In this document: piece after piece, positions 1 through 11,712 of the stretch
Position numbering within the stretch: position 1 is the stretch's first letter
Layout of the letters: each line of letters begins with the position of its first letter
DNA from: Hetaerina americana
Lineage: Eukaryota > Arthropoda > Insecta > Odonata > Calopterygidae
NCBI GenBank assembly: GCA_022747635.1
Contig: JAKTNV010000001.1
Location: 25,500,490 to 25,564,489, forward strand
Direction of reading: 5' to 3'
DNA length: 64,000 bases
Position numbers and translations under genes: made by a program
Notes under the pieces: model-generated
Told to the model about the DNA's origin: nothing
What the model saw: only the letters and a program-made list of their open reading frames with translations
The model's database searches: none

Positions 1-2070
1 TAATAAAAACTATGATCAGGAGTTTTTTTTTCCACGGCTGGGAAACTTTGCCTTTGAGGCAAGAGGTTAATCAATTAATAAGAGGTTAATTGGATGCTTA
101 TTGAGATGTGAGTTTGGCGAAGAATAATGGATGGACAAAGTTTGGCAGAGAGGAAGACGAACGCCAAGGTTTCAGGCATGATGGGCGAACGAGAGGAAGT
201 TGCTATGGGGGAAATCCGAAGAAGGCAGAAAACCTAGCTTAGGGAAACATTGTAAGGCAGTGAGATTTTTCTAAGGACGTGATATAGAAGAAAGAATATT
301 GGAGGTAAGTGGATGGGTAATTTACACATGCGCTAAATATCGTCTTCTGGTCTTACACCAATGATAACTCGATTGCGAAATGCTAGACGATTACCGTTTG
401 CCGATCTTATGCCCATCTAAGTTATTATTGTATTGGCGAAGACCGAGTTTCCTTTCCTTTACGAATAGCGTATTTTAACAACCACGTTTCATTCACCTCA
501 TACGTAACATATTAACCTCCTGCTCTCTCCTCGCTTGAACTTCGGTTGCTTCCCCACGCTCATACCCCACAGATGGGAAGTTCTTGAACTGGTACCTTTT
601 ATTCTTCTCAGAAACGCGACCGTCGTTTCTTCGGTTCCAATAATTTCGCATAATTCCTTTCACAAGCATTACAATTAGTGTAAAAAGCATCAGTCAAGTT
701 TTTTTTCGTTTCTATAAATAATGCAACAATACAGACACATGTTTCTATGAACACCGCCGCATTACAATCATTCTGGAGAGAATAGGATTTCTTGCAGACG
801 GCATTAAATATCTTGGATTTAGACTGTTTACCACATATGATACGAATGCCGTGTAATGAATGCATTTCAGTATACTTAGTTCCAGTCTCTCGGTTGATGA
901 AGCAAGCCTTTATGTGGATGGCTGGGTGAGGGGGCTCTGAAAGACCACTAGAAAGGAGGAAGGATTGAGAAATACAGCGTTTGCAACTCCTCACTGTTCC
1001 AGAAAGCGCATAGAGTACGCAGTTAAGTGTTCAATCCAGTGCGATCAACTTTAATTTAAAGGAAACAAATTTCATTCTGCCAGCGAAATTAAAATTTTGA
1101 ATAAAACATATTAAATTAGGAAAATAATAGAAAAAGTCTCCAAATCTTAAAAATTCTTGAGTGCATGAAGCCAATAAGCAGCCATCTTAAGAGAATAACA
1201 GTTACGAAGGTTATTATGATTTTCCACTTAATAAAGGTTTTATTTTCGACCAGTTTTGATGTACTAGATACTTTTCAAGTTGAAAAAATTATGTACCACA
1301 TTAAAAATATTCGAAAATAAATATTAATTAAGTGGAAAACTTAACACTGAAATCACGGGTTGCGGACATGTCGAAAAGACGTGACACGTGACAGATAAAA
1401 CAAGCAATTCAGGATAGATTCAACTATAATTAGAAATTGCATTTATTTTCGTCTTCTTATAAATGTTTTACATTATTTTCCCATTCCTTCAGCCGTAACT
1501 GTAAGATCAACTTCTGCTTAGTAAATATAATTTCACAGACAACCGTTTATGCAATTTCATGTAAGCCGCTACTCCGAATGACTGTTAAAATATTCCGAAA
1601 GATAATTTTTCTCCATTTTTAGGGGTATCAACGATTGAGCTTTGCTCCAACCACAGCCATCACCACGCATGCTCGTCACCACTTCTGGTGTCTTGGGCAT
1701 CAAGATAAAAATCCGTTCCTTACGTGGCTGAGGTCAATGAATCGATCATGAGCCGAAAATTGACGAGTTTGAAGACATGAAATCTTTACTTGGCTCACTG
1801 ATTTCTCAAGTAGACTTACTTGAAGATATGCATTTCAAACATCAGTGAATTCCTAGGGGGAGGATAATCTAGCAGTCCAAACGCATCAGGGGTCCTGTAT
1901 TTCAGGGGTTTAATTTTGATGGCCCATGTTTTTTCAAAGGTTGGAACGAATGTTACTTGAGTACAAATAAAAGTTGTTCCAATGTTATGTGTGCACTTTT
2001 TTTTAATTTACATTCGCAGATACATGCTTATATAAATGTAAAGGTACATGTTTATTCGTAAATGTCTTGT
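1..2070. other. Intergenic, no gene seen
   Basis: AT-rich non-coding DNA. Short open frames (for example 608-994 on the minus strand) have no domain, splice or composition support. Purine-rich 90-260 might be old LINE debris. Confidence 0.5.
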
Positions 2071-2072
2071 TC

Positions 2073-2650
2073 ATCTACATCTACTCAAAACCCCGTAAGC
2101 GGCCGCAAGGGCGTGTGGCGGGGGGTGTTAGGTCACCACCCGTAAACTAGAATAAAACCACATGCAAAACCAAATCATGTAACCTTTATACAAATATTAG
2201 TTTGTTCGTGCACTCGAAAAACCTTAATCACTCGACAGAAAGTATTTATATGCAACAATATTTAATAACAGGATACTTACAATCAAATCATGCTATAGAA
2301 CTATGGAAAAGATGGGTCTATTTAATAAAAAGAATAACATGCAGGATATCGACAAATGTATGCACTATCAATTCTAATTATCTCCTATGCGATTGCTGTT
2401 ATGTCTGTTACGATCTATAATGGTTTAGGGAAAAAACTACCTTTTACATCTATCCGTTCTGCTATCCTTCTCCCTGATTTTAAGCTGGTGAGCTGATCAA
2501 CCACAGTAAGTGAGAGCCTGTAAACATGTCTTTAACATCCTCAGATAAGTAAACTACCTCTTTAAGCTGTAAATTTAACCTGTATTTAAGCTTGCGGTAT
2601 GCTAGTGGCTTCCATCCTGATTCTTCTAATGTTGTAGTACCCTAACCCCC
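2073..2650 (-). mobile_element. Jockey/CR1-like LINE 3' end (C-terminal remnant plus 3' UTR)
   Basis: Read on the minus strand, the right part holds a decayed C-terminal RT-ORF segment (remnant GSFFPK, cf. the FFPRTIRDWN block of such ORFs). The left end holds the CCCCCGCCACACGCCC...GGCCGCTTACGG 3' tail found many times in this window. It aligns colinearly with 34545-34745 plus 35715-36085, an interrupted second copy. Confidence 0.65.
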
Positions 2651-2772
2651 CTCCCCGCAGCACCTCGCGGCATATTCGCCGCAAATACGAGGATATTCAA
2701 AAACTTTCCTGCCATAAAAAAATATATTCGTTGGAAAAAAATTTTAATTGAAAGTTCTATTTGCCTAAAAAC

Positions 2773-3156
2773 CTACTTCACTTTCTTTACTACATAATCG
2801 TCGTTCACTTCCAAGAGCTTTTCGTAACGCTGCACCAGCTTCTTTAAATCCCTGGGCATAGAAGTTCGTCGCCTGGTGATTGAACCAGTGGACAATGGCG
2901 GTCTTGAATTCCTCGTCATCTTCAAACCGTTGTCCACAAAGCCATCGCTTGAAGAGCGAGAAGAGGCATTAAAATCGCTTGGTTCAAGGTCGGGGCTGTA
3001 GGGTGGGTGGTCAAAAAGTTCACAACCATTATCTTGAATCTTCTTCTTGGTTCGGGCAGCGGTGTGAGGACGCCCGTTTGTCACAGAGGAGGACTCCGTA
3101 TTCTGAACGACAGCGCGCCGTCGATTTTGCATCGCGCGTCTCCGTTTCGTAAGCAT
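2773..3156 (-). pseudogene. Mariner transposase C-terminal remnant
   Basis: Contains the second and third catalytic blocks in decayed form: NGRPHTAARTKKK, where the D of the usual QDNARPH is changed to N-T context, and HPPYSPDLEPSDF. It ends LVQRYEKLLEVNDDYVVKKV before a stop, the usual mariner C-terminal helix. The frame breaks toward the upstream parts at 3189-3510. Confidence 0.7.
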
Positions 3157-3607
3157 TTCGCACTATACGTCTGCTGGTAATTGTTTTCTCACATTTCATG
3201 AAATAAATTAAATGAACGGCCTTTTTCAGGGAGTTCATTTAGTTTACTGATAAAACCTCCCAGAGAACGGTAGCCATCATTTCCGACTCGAATGAGAAGA
3301 TTGTTTGAATTTTTTCGGTTTTGGTGAAGTTGAATGGCGCCACTGCATTGACTGTTGTTTTGTTTCTTTGTTGATGCCGGATATCCACCTCTTATCACTC
3401 TTAAAAATGTGGGGAAACAAATCATCTCCGTCTTGTCGATATTGGTCAAATAGCGCTCGTCCACTCAACATTCTTTGATCTTTGTGTTGGTAAGTAACCA
3501 TTTTCGGCACTTACCTTGCAAAAAAGCAGTGATATTTGACCTTTTCCGTCACAATCGTGTAAAATGTAGAGCGTCCAACAAGAGAGAGAAAATAATCAGC
3601 CAGAGCG

Positions 3608-3892
3608 CTAATCGCCAATCAGATGGCGCAGTTCTTGATCGACTTGTTGAACGATTTCATCGGTCTCGATGATGGGACTGCCACTCCAATCTTCATCATA
3701 CACATTTGTGTTGCCATTTTTGAAGTCTCGACGCCATTTTCTTTCACTCATTACTGTAGTGCCATGGACTAGGCACGACTTCAGATGAATTTGCGCCGCC
3801 AATGATCCATTTGCACGAAAAAATTGAATCGCGGTACGCACTTTGCAACTGGGAGCGGGAGCAACCACTTTCGCGGACATTATTATCTGCAT
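3608..3892 (-). pseudogene. Mariner transposase N-terminal (HTH) remnant
   Basis: Reads CKVRTAIQFFRANGSLAAQI, then WRRDFKNGNTNVYDEDWSG and SPIIETDEIVQQVDQEL, matching the paired-like helix-turn-helix region that binds mariner terminal repeats. It is the 5' part of the element at 2689-4797. Confidence 0.7.
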
Positions 3893-4007
3893 TCACCGAC
3901 TGGCAAACGACTATTGAATCAAAACAACAACTTCAGTGGCTTCAGAAACAATCAATAGACGGCGTTTTCAGCGTACAACTGTGTTTTGACCGGCCAATAT
4001 TTAAATA

Positions 4008-4760
4008 CGAGGGTCATCCGGAAAGTAGTACCCGTTCGTGAAATAAAGACACAAAAGTAAATATTAACAAACATAAAACATTTTATTTGAAAGAGGATAC
4101 TTTAAACTACTTCTCAACATAATCTCCAAGCAAATTAAGGCATTTGTCATAACGTGTGACAAGTTTCTGTATTCCTGCTGCATAGTCCTTCGCCGCCAGC
4201 TCATTGAGATACGCGAGGGACCCATCTTGCACAAATTTTTGCATAATGCAGATGGTGTTTAACAATTTCATGAACAATTGTTCGAGAAACATTGGGAAAA
4301 TGCTCACAGATGTCATCAATTGTGACGCGCCGATCGTTCCTCACGAATTCGTCAACTGAGCTCACCAGTTGGTCTGTAATGACAGACGGTCTCTCCGAAC
4401 GCTCATCGTCGTGTGTGTTCCCCCTCCCCATGTTGAAGTTGCGACACCACCGCCGAACAGACGACTCGTCCATTACATTGTCTCCATACACCTCCTTTAA
4501 TTGGCGATGAATATCACATGGGCGAACGTTTCTTGCATTGAGGAATTTAATCACTGCCCTCACTTCACAACTGGCGGCGTTCTCAATTTTTTTAAACATT
4601 GTAAACAATCACAGAAACAACACAGGCAATGCTAGCGTCACGCAACTTGGCTCAGAGAAGGCAGACAAGCCACTGAAGCTATCTGACCTCGTCCAGCGGC
4701 TACTCGCGTCGTCAGCACTTCATGCGGCACGAACGGGTACTACTTTCCGGATGACCCTCG
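4008..4760 (-). mobile_element. 753-bp non-autonomous mariner (copy A)
   Basis: Perfect 33-bp terminal inverted repeats starting CGAGGGTCATCCGGAAAGTA, flanked by TA at 4006-4007 and 4761-4762, inside the older mariner. The minus strand encodes a 135-aa HTH part (4201-4608, stop at the internal junction) and, in another frame, the final transposase segment YLNELAAKDYAAGIQKLVTR (4107-4319). The whole DD34D catalytic core is missing. Copy B at 15040-15792 has exactly the same length and only about three differences. Confidence 0.9.
4201..4608 (-). pseudogene. Truncated mariner transposase, DNA-binding part (copy A)
   Basis: 135 aa: FKKIENAASCEVRAVIKFLN, DIHRQLKEVYGDNVMDESSV, RRWCRNFNMGRGNTHDDERS, then RRVTIDDICEHFPNVSRTIV. 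These are the two HTH motifs of a mariner transposase. It ends CARWVPRVSQ, where intact relatives go on into the catalytic domain, because the internal deletion changes the frame. Confidence 0.8.
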
Positions 4761-4799
4761 TATAAGGAAACGGCTCTAACTTTAACGATATGCCTCGTA

Positions 4800-6149
4800 G
4801 CTCTGGATGATTAGAATATTCTTCGGGGTGTAAGGACTCGAAGCCTAAAAAAAACCTCCATCGCGAATGGAAGAATTTGTTCTATTAAACGGCTACTAAA
4901 TATGCAACGAGAACACCTTTTGTCCGCCAAGACAACTTCACCAGCGGGACTGACGGGCGCGTGACTGATGATCCAGCAAATCCCCTGGGATAAGTCAACT
5001 CTTTCGTTCGAGTGAGGGGCTGAGATAAATGGAAATTCCTTAGTTTTTCTGCTTTGCCGGGAATGCAAAAAATCACTCTATATGGAAATATTTACCTCCG
5101 CAAAACGGTTTTGGTTCCTTCCTGTCTCGTACATTTCGCAGCCTTCCAGTCAGCTGTGTTTCGCAATCCAGAAACAGCTCTGGCAATCATAAACTTCATC
5201 CTCATCGAGGATATGAAGATTGCCATGGCCTTAAGAAAGCTCATCGCAACTCATTCAAGTCAGTTTCGACACCCGACGTTCATTTCCTTATAAATTGTTA
5301 GCATGAAAAGGCTTTTATCTATTATTTCACGGATTTTCTAAAAATTACAGGTAACCTCTCGATTGCGGCAACGAGGTTAAACTCATTAAAATGAACAACA
5401 ACCGTTGACCTTGAAAGGAGAATCTATGTTTAGCATTAAAAGTGATGGCAATAATTGATCAATGAACTCGGCGTGATTGTTGTCATGAATTGTTTCATAT
5501 GTTGTCATGATTGTTGTCATAAGATTGATCTATTGTGCCATAAATCTGTATAAAACCTATTGGCTAGTTTTATAATGAGATTATTTTCATTGTGATGCCC
5601 AGAGTTATCTAATACGAAGTGCCCTCCGTAAAGGCGCATATCACACAGCATCGAAAAGTAGGAGCTCAGTAATAGAAAAAATGTGAAGAGAACAGGAAAC
5701 CGGTGGTTAACCTATTTTTAAAATTGTCTGCTTCTCTCCCTAATTCCCACACAATTCCCCTAACGCATAGGTTTTAAAAAAACGAGTGATAATTTCCAGC
5801 TGTAGCCTAATGTTCCCGCATTTTGTTGAATGCGTGTAATAAGTATTATATCAATGGAATACGTATAAAAATATAATATACTCTGATAACAAATGGAATT
5901 CAGCATCTCATAAATATCATCGAATGTACCCCATGATAAAAAAAATATTCATTCTTATATTTATTACGTATAGAGTGCCCTTGATATACCAGTTCCAGAT
6001 TTTAGCTCGCTTGTATTTTCCTTGCAGTACGCTACCGGCTTAAGTTATGATTTCAAAGGACCCTGGAACTACACACAACTGTAATCTTAACCCCTAATCA
6101 ACATATCCTCAGACCCCACACTGCATATTACAATAACTTATTCCTTTGA
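4800..6149. other. Intergenic, no gene seen
   Basis: No recognisable coding, RNA or repeat feature. 5480-5520 repeats the word TTGTTGTCATGA-like three times, a small local duplication. Confidence 0.5.
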
Positions 6150-6640
6150 CTCGGTGTACTTTCTAACTTCCTTAATTCCACATTAAAAGCCTATTCTTTT
6201 CCTCCTCCCTGGGCCACACTTTCCCAGCAAATCTCCCCTCCGTCTCCAGCATCTCATTGTCTCTCACAGTACCTCTTGCATCCACTTGCCCTGCCTTCTT
6301 CGAATTCCTACCAACTACCTCCTTTCTTCCCCTCTTACCATGTCTAGAACTTCATAGTTTAGTTTCCTTTCCGTCCAATTTATTTTCTCCACTCCTCAAC
6401 GCCCACATCTCGTATGTCACCATTCTACATTTATCCTCTTGCCTCAGCGACCACGTTTCCGAGCTATCCAATACTACGATCCATATTAAAGTTTTCAGTA
6501 GTCTTTTCTATTTTTTTTTCTTCACTGAATATTCATGTCATCAACTCCCACCTCTTCGTGAAATTCTCTTTACGTAACACAATTTCGCTTTTTATGTTCC
6601 TACTTCTCCGTCTAATTCGATTTAAATACTCGGTATTCAT
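6150..6640 (-). mobile_element. LINE RT-ORF C-terminal remnant (RTE/L2-like)
   Basis: One minus-strand frame reads KRLLKTLIWIVVLDSSETWS followed by LRQEDKCRMVTYEMWALR, the thumb-region pattern (VVLYGSETWTLR..D..R..AFEMW) of many arthropod LINE polyproteins. Stops and shifts elsewhere. The pyrimidine-rich + strand reading frames here are its shadow. Confidence 0.55.
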
Positions 6641-6663
6641 ATCGTAAGCAGTCTACAGGACAA

Positions 6664-6900
6664 AGGGCCTAGCCATCTTGGCTCACTGGTTCCCATTAGA
6701 TCACCGAAGTTAATCTGAACTTAGGTTAGAGTTTACTTGGTTTGGCTCTACACCTTCCCTGTGGTACAGTTGTCCTCTATCTTCATGTGGCTGACCGGTG
6801 AACATACTCGTAGGTAGGCACTATGAACCCAAGAGGTCAAAGTGCCTGGTTTCCCTGTCGAAGGCCAACCCACGCCAAGAATCAATCTATGAGGTCTAGC
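6664..6900 (+). repeat. 5S-rRNA-derived element (SINE3-like or 5S pseudogene)
   Basis: At 6698-6711 the 14-mer ATCACCGAAGTTAA is identical to the conserved 5S rRNA core, preceded by TTCCCATTAG (cf. TCTCGTCCG). It is followed by GGTTAGAGTTTACTTGG, matching the GGTTAGTACTTGGATGGG part of 5S rRNA with small insertions. The sequence continues without 5S similarity, as in SINE3 elements, where a 5S head drives pol III transcription of a LINE-related body. It could also be an isolated 5S pseudogene. Confidence 0.55.
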
Positions 6901-6904
6901 GGTT

Positions 6905-8140
6905 GTTTTGAGTCAACAATGGTATATAATAATTCAATCAAGGAGATTGATATTCCAACTGAATAGATACTTTTTACTTGTACTAGAAATTCAAAAAATA
7001 TATCATAGCCTAAAAAAAACTTTTTATAATCTCAATATTAAAAAAAGAGTTTTCATCGGATAAAAAAGTAGCTCACATAAAAATTGTGGAAAATCTCGCA
7101 GAAATGCTTTGAAAACATTGTCAATTTTCATCAGGTTCCTTTTAACTTGAATAAAATCGACTGTCGTTTCTTCAGGTCGAATATTTTCGTAGTATTCTAG
7201 TCGCAAGAATGTCTATCTGCATGCAAGAGATCAGTTATGTTCCTGTACGTTGCAATAAACAATGCAACAATACATTCGCAATATTTCTGCAAACCTAAAG
7301 TTCTTTGATTGCAACTAACATTCGGTGATATTTGTAATCGGTTTAAACATTTCCGACAGCAAATACATTATTCCATAAAATGTTTCGTGATATTGAAATC
7401 TTAGCTTAACGGATTAGCAATGGCCAATACAGCGATCGCTCTTATAGCTAGACTACGAAATGGAAATTTCTCAGAATTAAGGAAATTTTGCAGTGTATTA
7501 AATATAAGCTCTTATTCACCTCTGCATCCTCACTTAAATTGAAAGAATTATCAGTTTAAAATAAAAAAATACGGTGGAAAGAAGTAAAATATTCCCTCGT
7601 CCTATTACCAAAATTTAAATATTCCTGTTCTCCAGGAAAATAAAAGAAAATTAAGATCCTTGTTTGTCGAAAAGAAACACTGAAGGCAGATATCACAATA
7701 ATTCGATGAGTGAAACTAGAGAGAAGTTGAATCCATCTCCATCTGTGTAGAAGTGTAACTTAAGATGGAAGAAATTTGACTGACATCAAGCAAAAAAATA
7801 GCTCAATCTAAGAAGGCGTTCTCGTAGATGTGTTCTCTGTTTAAGAAACACCTGAGGTTGCAAATATACAGGATGGATGCAGTATGATGATGCAGATGAT
7901 GGAGCAGTATGGATGCAGTTCGTCAAAAAGTTCGCTTAGAGTATCAAACTCAGAGATATGGAACATTTGAAAAGTGAACCCCAGGGGAAAATAGTAGGCT
8001 TAGAAACGTGGTACTAAAGAGGAGAATGGTGAAGAACAAATTGGCAGACAAAGTGAAAGGAATGAGGAAGTAGTACTTATATAGAAGAGCATAAGAGGAA
8101 AAGACTCAAATTTTTACACATATATTACTTTGGAGAAGAG
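6905..8140. other. Intergenic, weak LINE debris near the right end
   Basis: 7960-8140 is purine-rich and continuous in style with the LINE C-terminus that follows, but no convincing frame can be followed. The rest is AT-rich without features. Confidence 0.4.
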
Positions 8141-8141
8141 T

Positions 8142-8398
8142 GGATGGAGGGGGTATTGACCGGCAGCGGGATGTTGAAGACTGTAATTGAGGGGAGAATG
8201 TTAGGTAAACGAGGAAAGGGAAGGAACAGGATAGTGATGTTGGACGGGATGAAGGGAGGAAGAAAGTACCCAGAGCTGAAGAGGGACCTGATGTAGAGTA
8301 GGATGTTGTGTTTTGCTAGGGGTCACAAATTATTTAATTAGTAATTACGTCCATCTAAAAACCTACCTTAACCGGTAGATTACCTAATAATATATGTC
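8142..8398 (+). mobile_element. RTE/L2-like LINE C-terminus and 3' UTR
   Basis: One frame reads LTGSGMLKTVIEGRMLGKRG then KGRNRIVMLDGMKGGRKYPE and LKRDLM before TAG at 8296-8298, the typical LINE C-terminal tail (KTVIEGK.EGKRGRGR.R...LDDLK). About 85 bases of 3' UTR follow, ending in TAATAATA. An inverted, similar copy sits in separase intron 7 at 57692-57953. Confidence 0.65.
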
Positions 8399-8488
8399 CA
8401 TATATATATATATATGCCACCGTTTAATGAATATTTAAAATATAAAACATGTATCAGCAAGCCTAGAATATGTGAACGTATATGTACT

Positions 8489-8676
8489 CGTAGATTCAGC
8501 AAACAACAGGGATTTAGAAAGAAGAGATTATGTGGAACGCACTTGGGTTTTTTTTCCACACGATATCCTGCAGTTAGGGTAAAGAAACAAATTAGTAGAT
8601 TCGATTTTAGAAAGGTTTTTAATAAATTCCCACGCGTCAAGTTGATTCAAACGTTGCGAGGAAACGGAATAAAATA
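8489..8676 (+). mobile_element. LINE reverse transcriptase fragment
   Basis: Reads SKQQGFRKKRLCGTHL and later FDFRKVFNKFPRVKLIQTL, which match the HGFRKG.SC.TQL and LDFSKAFDKVPH..L blocks of CR1/Jockey RT, with the first catalytic Asp context decayed. Too short to be functional. Confidence 0.5.
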
Positions 8677-9076
8677 AACAATTTGAAATGTACGCATCAC
8701 CATGCGCGTCCTTTTCAGGGATTTTAAATGGATGTTTTTTCCCTCCCTCAACCCCTTAACACACCCTCTCCCTTCATCATCCCTTACACTAACCATCTAG
8801 TGCTGGCACCCCCTGTCACACACCATTTTTGGTGGATCGCGAGGCATTTGTACAGATGTGAAATGAAAAGGGTGAAAAATATATCCCTACTCCAGGTTTG
8901 CAAAGCTATTTCGCCCGCCGTCCCGCACGAATGCCTCCGTTTCACTCGGGAAGACCGACCAGAAAATTCGATTAATCGATTCGACAGATCTTCGGACGAG
9001 TAGAAACAAAACTCCCTCGATGGCTGCTGCCCCACGGAAAGTAACTGATGAGCGACGCTTATATGTACATTTGAGC

Positions 9077-9145
9077 ATTGCAAGGCGTACCACAAGGTAG
9101 CGTCATAGGACCAAAATTGGTGTTCATAATTTTATTAATCCGCAA
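9077..9145 (+). mobile_element. LINE RT motif fragment
   Basis: LQGVPQGSVIGPKLVFIIL corresponds to the conserved RT block GVPQGSVLGPLLFLLYIND. It may belong with the fragment at 8489, the gap between them holding another LINE tail at 8805-8860. Confidence 0.5.
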
Positions 9146-9349
9146 ACAAAATATTGTGCCCTACAGATTATAAAATATTTTCAAGCAATATGTATAGCAT
9201 TCACGAATGATACCCTTAAAGTGAACTATTATCATTAAGATCCGATCAAGGAAGGTTTTTTTATGGAACCAATACCTAATCTCTGCTACATTTCTAAGCG
9301 CTACTTGACACGACACAAAATCAATTATCTTATAACTAAGTTGCGACGA

Positions 9350-9470
9350 ATCAATCCTCAAATCCACATACCTCTTGCCTCCCTTCATTTCGTCCGAAAT
9401 GGAAAATCTTTTCCATCCTCCTTTTTTATCTAACTTTCTACTCTTTACCACAGTCTTACAGTGGGGCCAC
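9350..9470 (-). mobile_element. LINE C-terminal fragment
   Basis: The minus strand reads GGWKRFSISDEMKGGKRYVD then LRIDSS, a decayed form of the KGR.R...LD.MKGG.KY..LK LINE C-terminus seen at 8230. Confidence 0.4.
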
Positions 9471-9794
9471 ATTTAAATAATAAAATTAACTCTTCGCCGC
9501 GTGCAAACTGATTCGACGATCAATTCAACTTCATGAGGGTCCCATATTTAAGTAGGATATTCTAAATGTACCCTTACTTACCAAAGATGGCACTCCTTTT
9601 TTTACCATCTCGGCACATTGCCCCAATATTCTTATCATAAATCCTAATACTTTGCTAGCTTGACCACAATTTTCCAGTGTCTGTTACTCCTAGGAGATAT
9701 CCTAAACAAGGATGAGGCTTTATTTAAGCTATAACTAAATGAGAGCGCTTGTTTGGCACGACTTTAAAATAGGAAGTTAAGACATTAGAAGATA

Positions 9795-9860
9795 AGACAT
9801 CCCCCCCTGCCACACACCTTTTTGGTGGCTCGTAGGGTATTGATTTAGATGTAGATGACA
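9795..9860 (+). repeat. LINE 3'-tail copy
   Basis: CCCCCCTGCCACACACCTTT then TTGGTGGCTCGTAGGGTATT and TTAGATGTAGATGA: the 3' terminal module shared by the Jockey/CR1-like LINE fragments of this window, with GATGTA repeats at its end. Confidence 0.5.
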
Positions 9861-10755
9861 TTAAAATGGGCGTTTGAAACAGTTATACTTTCAATTGTGC
9901 TGTAATATCACCTCTAGCAAGGGCTAAAAAGAAATCAGATCTAAGGCCCCTTAATATTGCTTCTTGTAAATTCTTCGGCGTGAAGATCAACGAACCTCTC
10001 TCTCCCTCCCTCTCCTCTCCCCATCTCACTCACCTCTCGAGGCTCTAATACCGGTGTCCAACGGTTAATTTTTTCCTCAACTTCTTCATAAAATTCATAT
10101 TCATGAAATGTTTTTTGTAAACTTAATGCCTCGATGACACAAGAGTAGGAGAATAAAACTCATTGATTTCGAGCTGATTAGCCGACAACTTGAAATAAAC
10201 CTTTGTTTGAGTGATATCTACTGTATGGGAGGCTTCCGTAAGCAGAAATAATTCAATGTTAATTTTCGCAAGTAATCACGTGGCAATCACGGAGGGACAA
10301 TTGAATCATTGACTACAGTAATGAAAAAAATGTCGTCATGTCTCTCTCTCTCCATTGTTGATTTAGTAACGACAAAAAATAACATTCATTAGCACAGCGG
10401 TACATGATAACTTATATGCAAATATCATCGCAATAATGCGTTGCTTGGTAACCTTAAATCAATAGCCGACTTGGAAACAAATGCTTTGAAAAAATATTCT
10501 GCTTCCAACGACAATGAATACATCTGCATTATCGTTTGGTTCTTCGCGATATAAATTCAATGCATGGCTCTTTCTCTCTCTCTTTCTTATTATTTGAAAT
10601 GATCACAAATATGGCGGATGGGTAAAACGGGGACTTTCGCGACCCTTAAAGGAAAAGTGGATGTGCATACGCGTGGGAAAACCAATCAGCTGCGTCATTT
10701 CGGTCAGGATTTTTCGGAGGACCATACTGACAGAACATTTTCGGTATAATATAGA
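9860..10755. other. Intergenic with pyrimidine runs
   Basis: Short CT repeats at 10000-10025, 10340-10355 and 10568-10585. No gene recognised. Confidence 0.5.
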
Positions 10756-10759
10756 GTAT

Positions 10760-10830
10760 GGTACATGGTGAACCTGTAAGCCACCGCAAGAGTGTTAGGT
10801 GGGGGCTGTTAAGGTACCAGCTGTGTATGC
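10760..10830 (-). repeat. LINE 3'-tail copy
   Basis: Inverted tail: AACCTGTAAGCCACCGCAAG then AGTGTTAGGTGGGGGCTGTT and AAGGTACCAGCTGTG. Same family as 2073, 17620 and 34551. Confidence 0.5.
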
Positions 10831-10853
10831 ACAGCTATTATATCATTCGTGCA

Positions 10854-10857
<4 letters not shown>

Positions 10858-10911
<54 letters not shown>
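10858..10911. repeat. (AT)n microsatellite
   Basis: About 54 bases of pure AT dinucleotide repeat. Confidence 0.95.
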
Positions 10912-10913
<2 letters not shown>

Positions 10914-10914
10914 C

Positions 10915-11700
10915 TCATATACAAAAACACTCTTTCACATGCATACATTAACATGTATACATCTTCCAGGATCACCCGGGTTTATATTCTCCCAATGATC
11001 ATGATGACTTCTTTCTCCATATGATTGCACCTGAACGATGGCTAATTTCGTTGGCCCCGCTTTCTACCAGCAATAGTTTATCCGGTCCGCCGCTTGATCT
11101 ATGTTAACTGCGCTTTTTACCACCTCTTTATTCAATATTATTGCCACCCTACATGAGATATATCTTTCGATTTAAGCATACGGATACGGATGTGGACTAA
11201 GTGTAAACAAACAAGCAAATGGAACTCTTCGGAATCTCGTCGAAATCTCGTCGACCGGTTGCGTCGTAGCAAAGTTACGCAAGGTACAGTATAGAGAGTT
11301 ATCTGTTTACTACTTTGTCTTATATAGAGAAAGAGGAAGGAAACCATTTTTCCCTTATGGAAAGTTTGGGAAAAAGAAGGGAAGGCCGAGGTCAATATGG
11401 GTGGATGGACAGAAGGAGGGTGGAGGGAGCGAAAGGTGAATACCCTGCTTTCCGTCTACTCCATCGTCCGTCCAGATCAATTGAAGTTTAGCCTGCAGTG
11501 ATGCAATTGCAGCAACTACTTCAACCCTTTTTCGAGTAAAGAGGTAAGAGATTTGTATGCCATACATTATGTTCTGGTTAGTTTTTGAAGGTTTGAGCCT
11601 AGTTTATTGCTTACGTGCGGTATGCAATGCAGGCATGACTCGTTTCACAGCTCTTTTCAGTTAACTCATTTGTTCTCCGTGTAACGGTGCACTGAGCTTG
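10915..11700. other. Intergenic, no gene seen
   Basis: Open frames of 70-85 codons have no recognisable similarity or splice context. Confidence 0.5.
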
Positions 11701-11712
11701 TGTAAACACATA

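Larger units (their letters stand above)
2689..4797 (-). mobile_element. Decayed mariner element, split by a younger deletion-derivative mariner
   Basis: The ends TACGAGGATATTCAAAAACT (left, from TA at 2687) and, inverted, TACGAGGCATATCGTTAAAG (right, to TA at 4798) are diverged terminal repeats. The minus-strand remains are an N-terminal HTH part (3608-3892, VRTAIQFFRANGSLAAQIH), a middle part in shifted frames, and a C-terminal part with NGRPHTAARTKKKIQ and HPPYSPDLEPSDF (2773-3156). Without the 753-bp insert and its TA duplication the length is about 1.35 kb, normal for mariner. Several frameshifts; not functional. Confidence 0.75.

Noticed and set aside
8784..9095. 103-codon minus-strand frame
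   Set aside because: No domain; overlaps LINE tail and RT fragments on the opposite strand.
10858..10911. CRISPR-like array or replication origin
   Set aside because: A simple dinucleotide repeat with no spacers; eukaryotic context.
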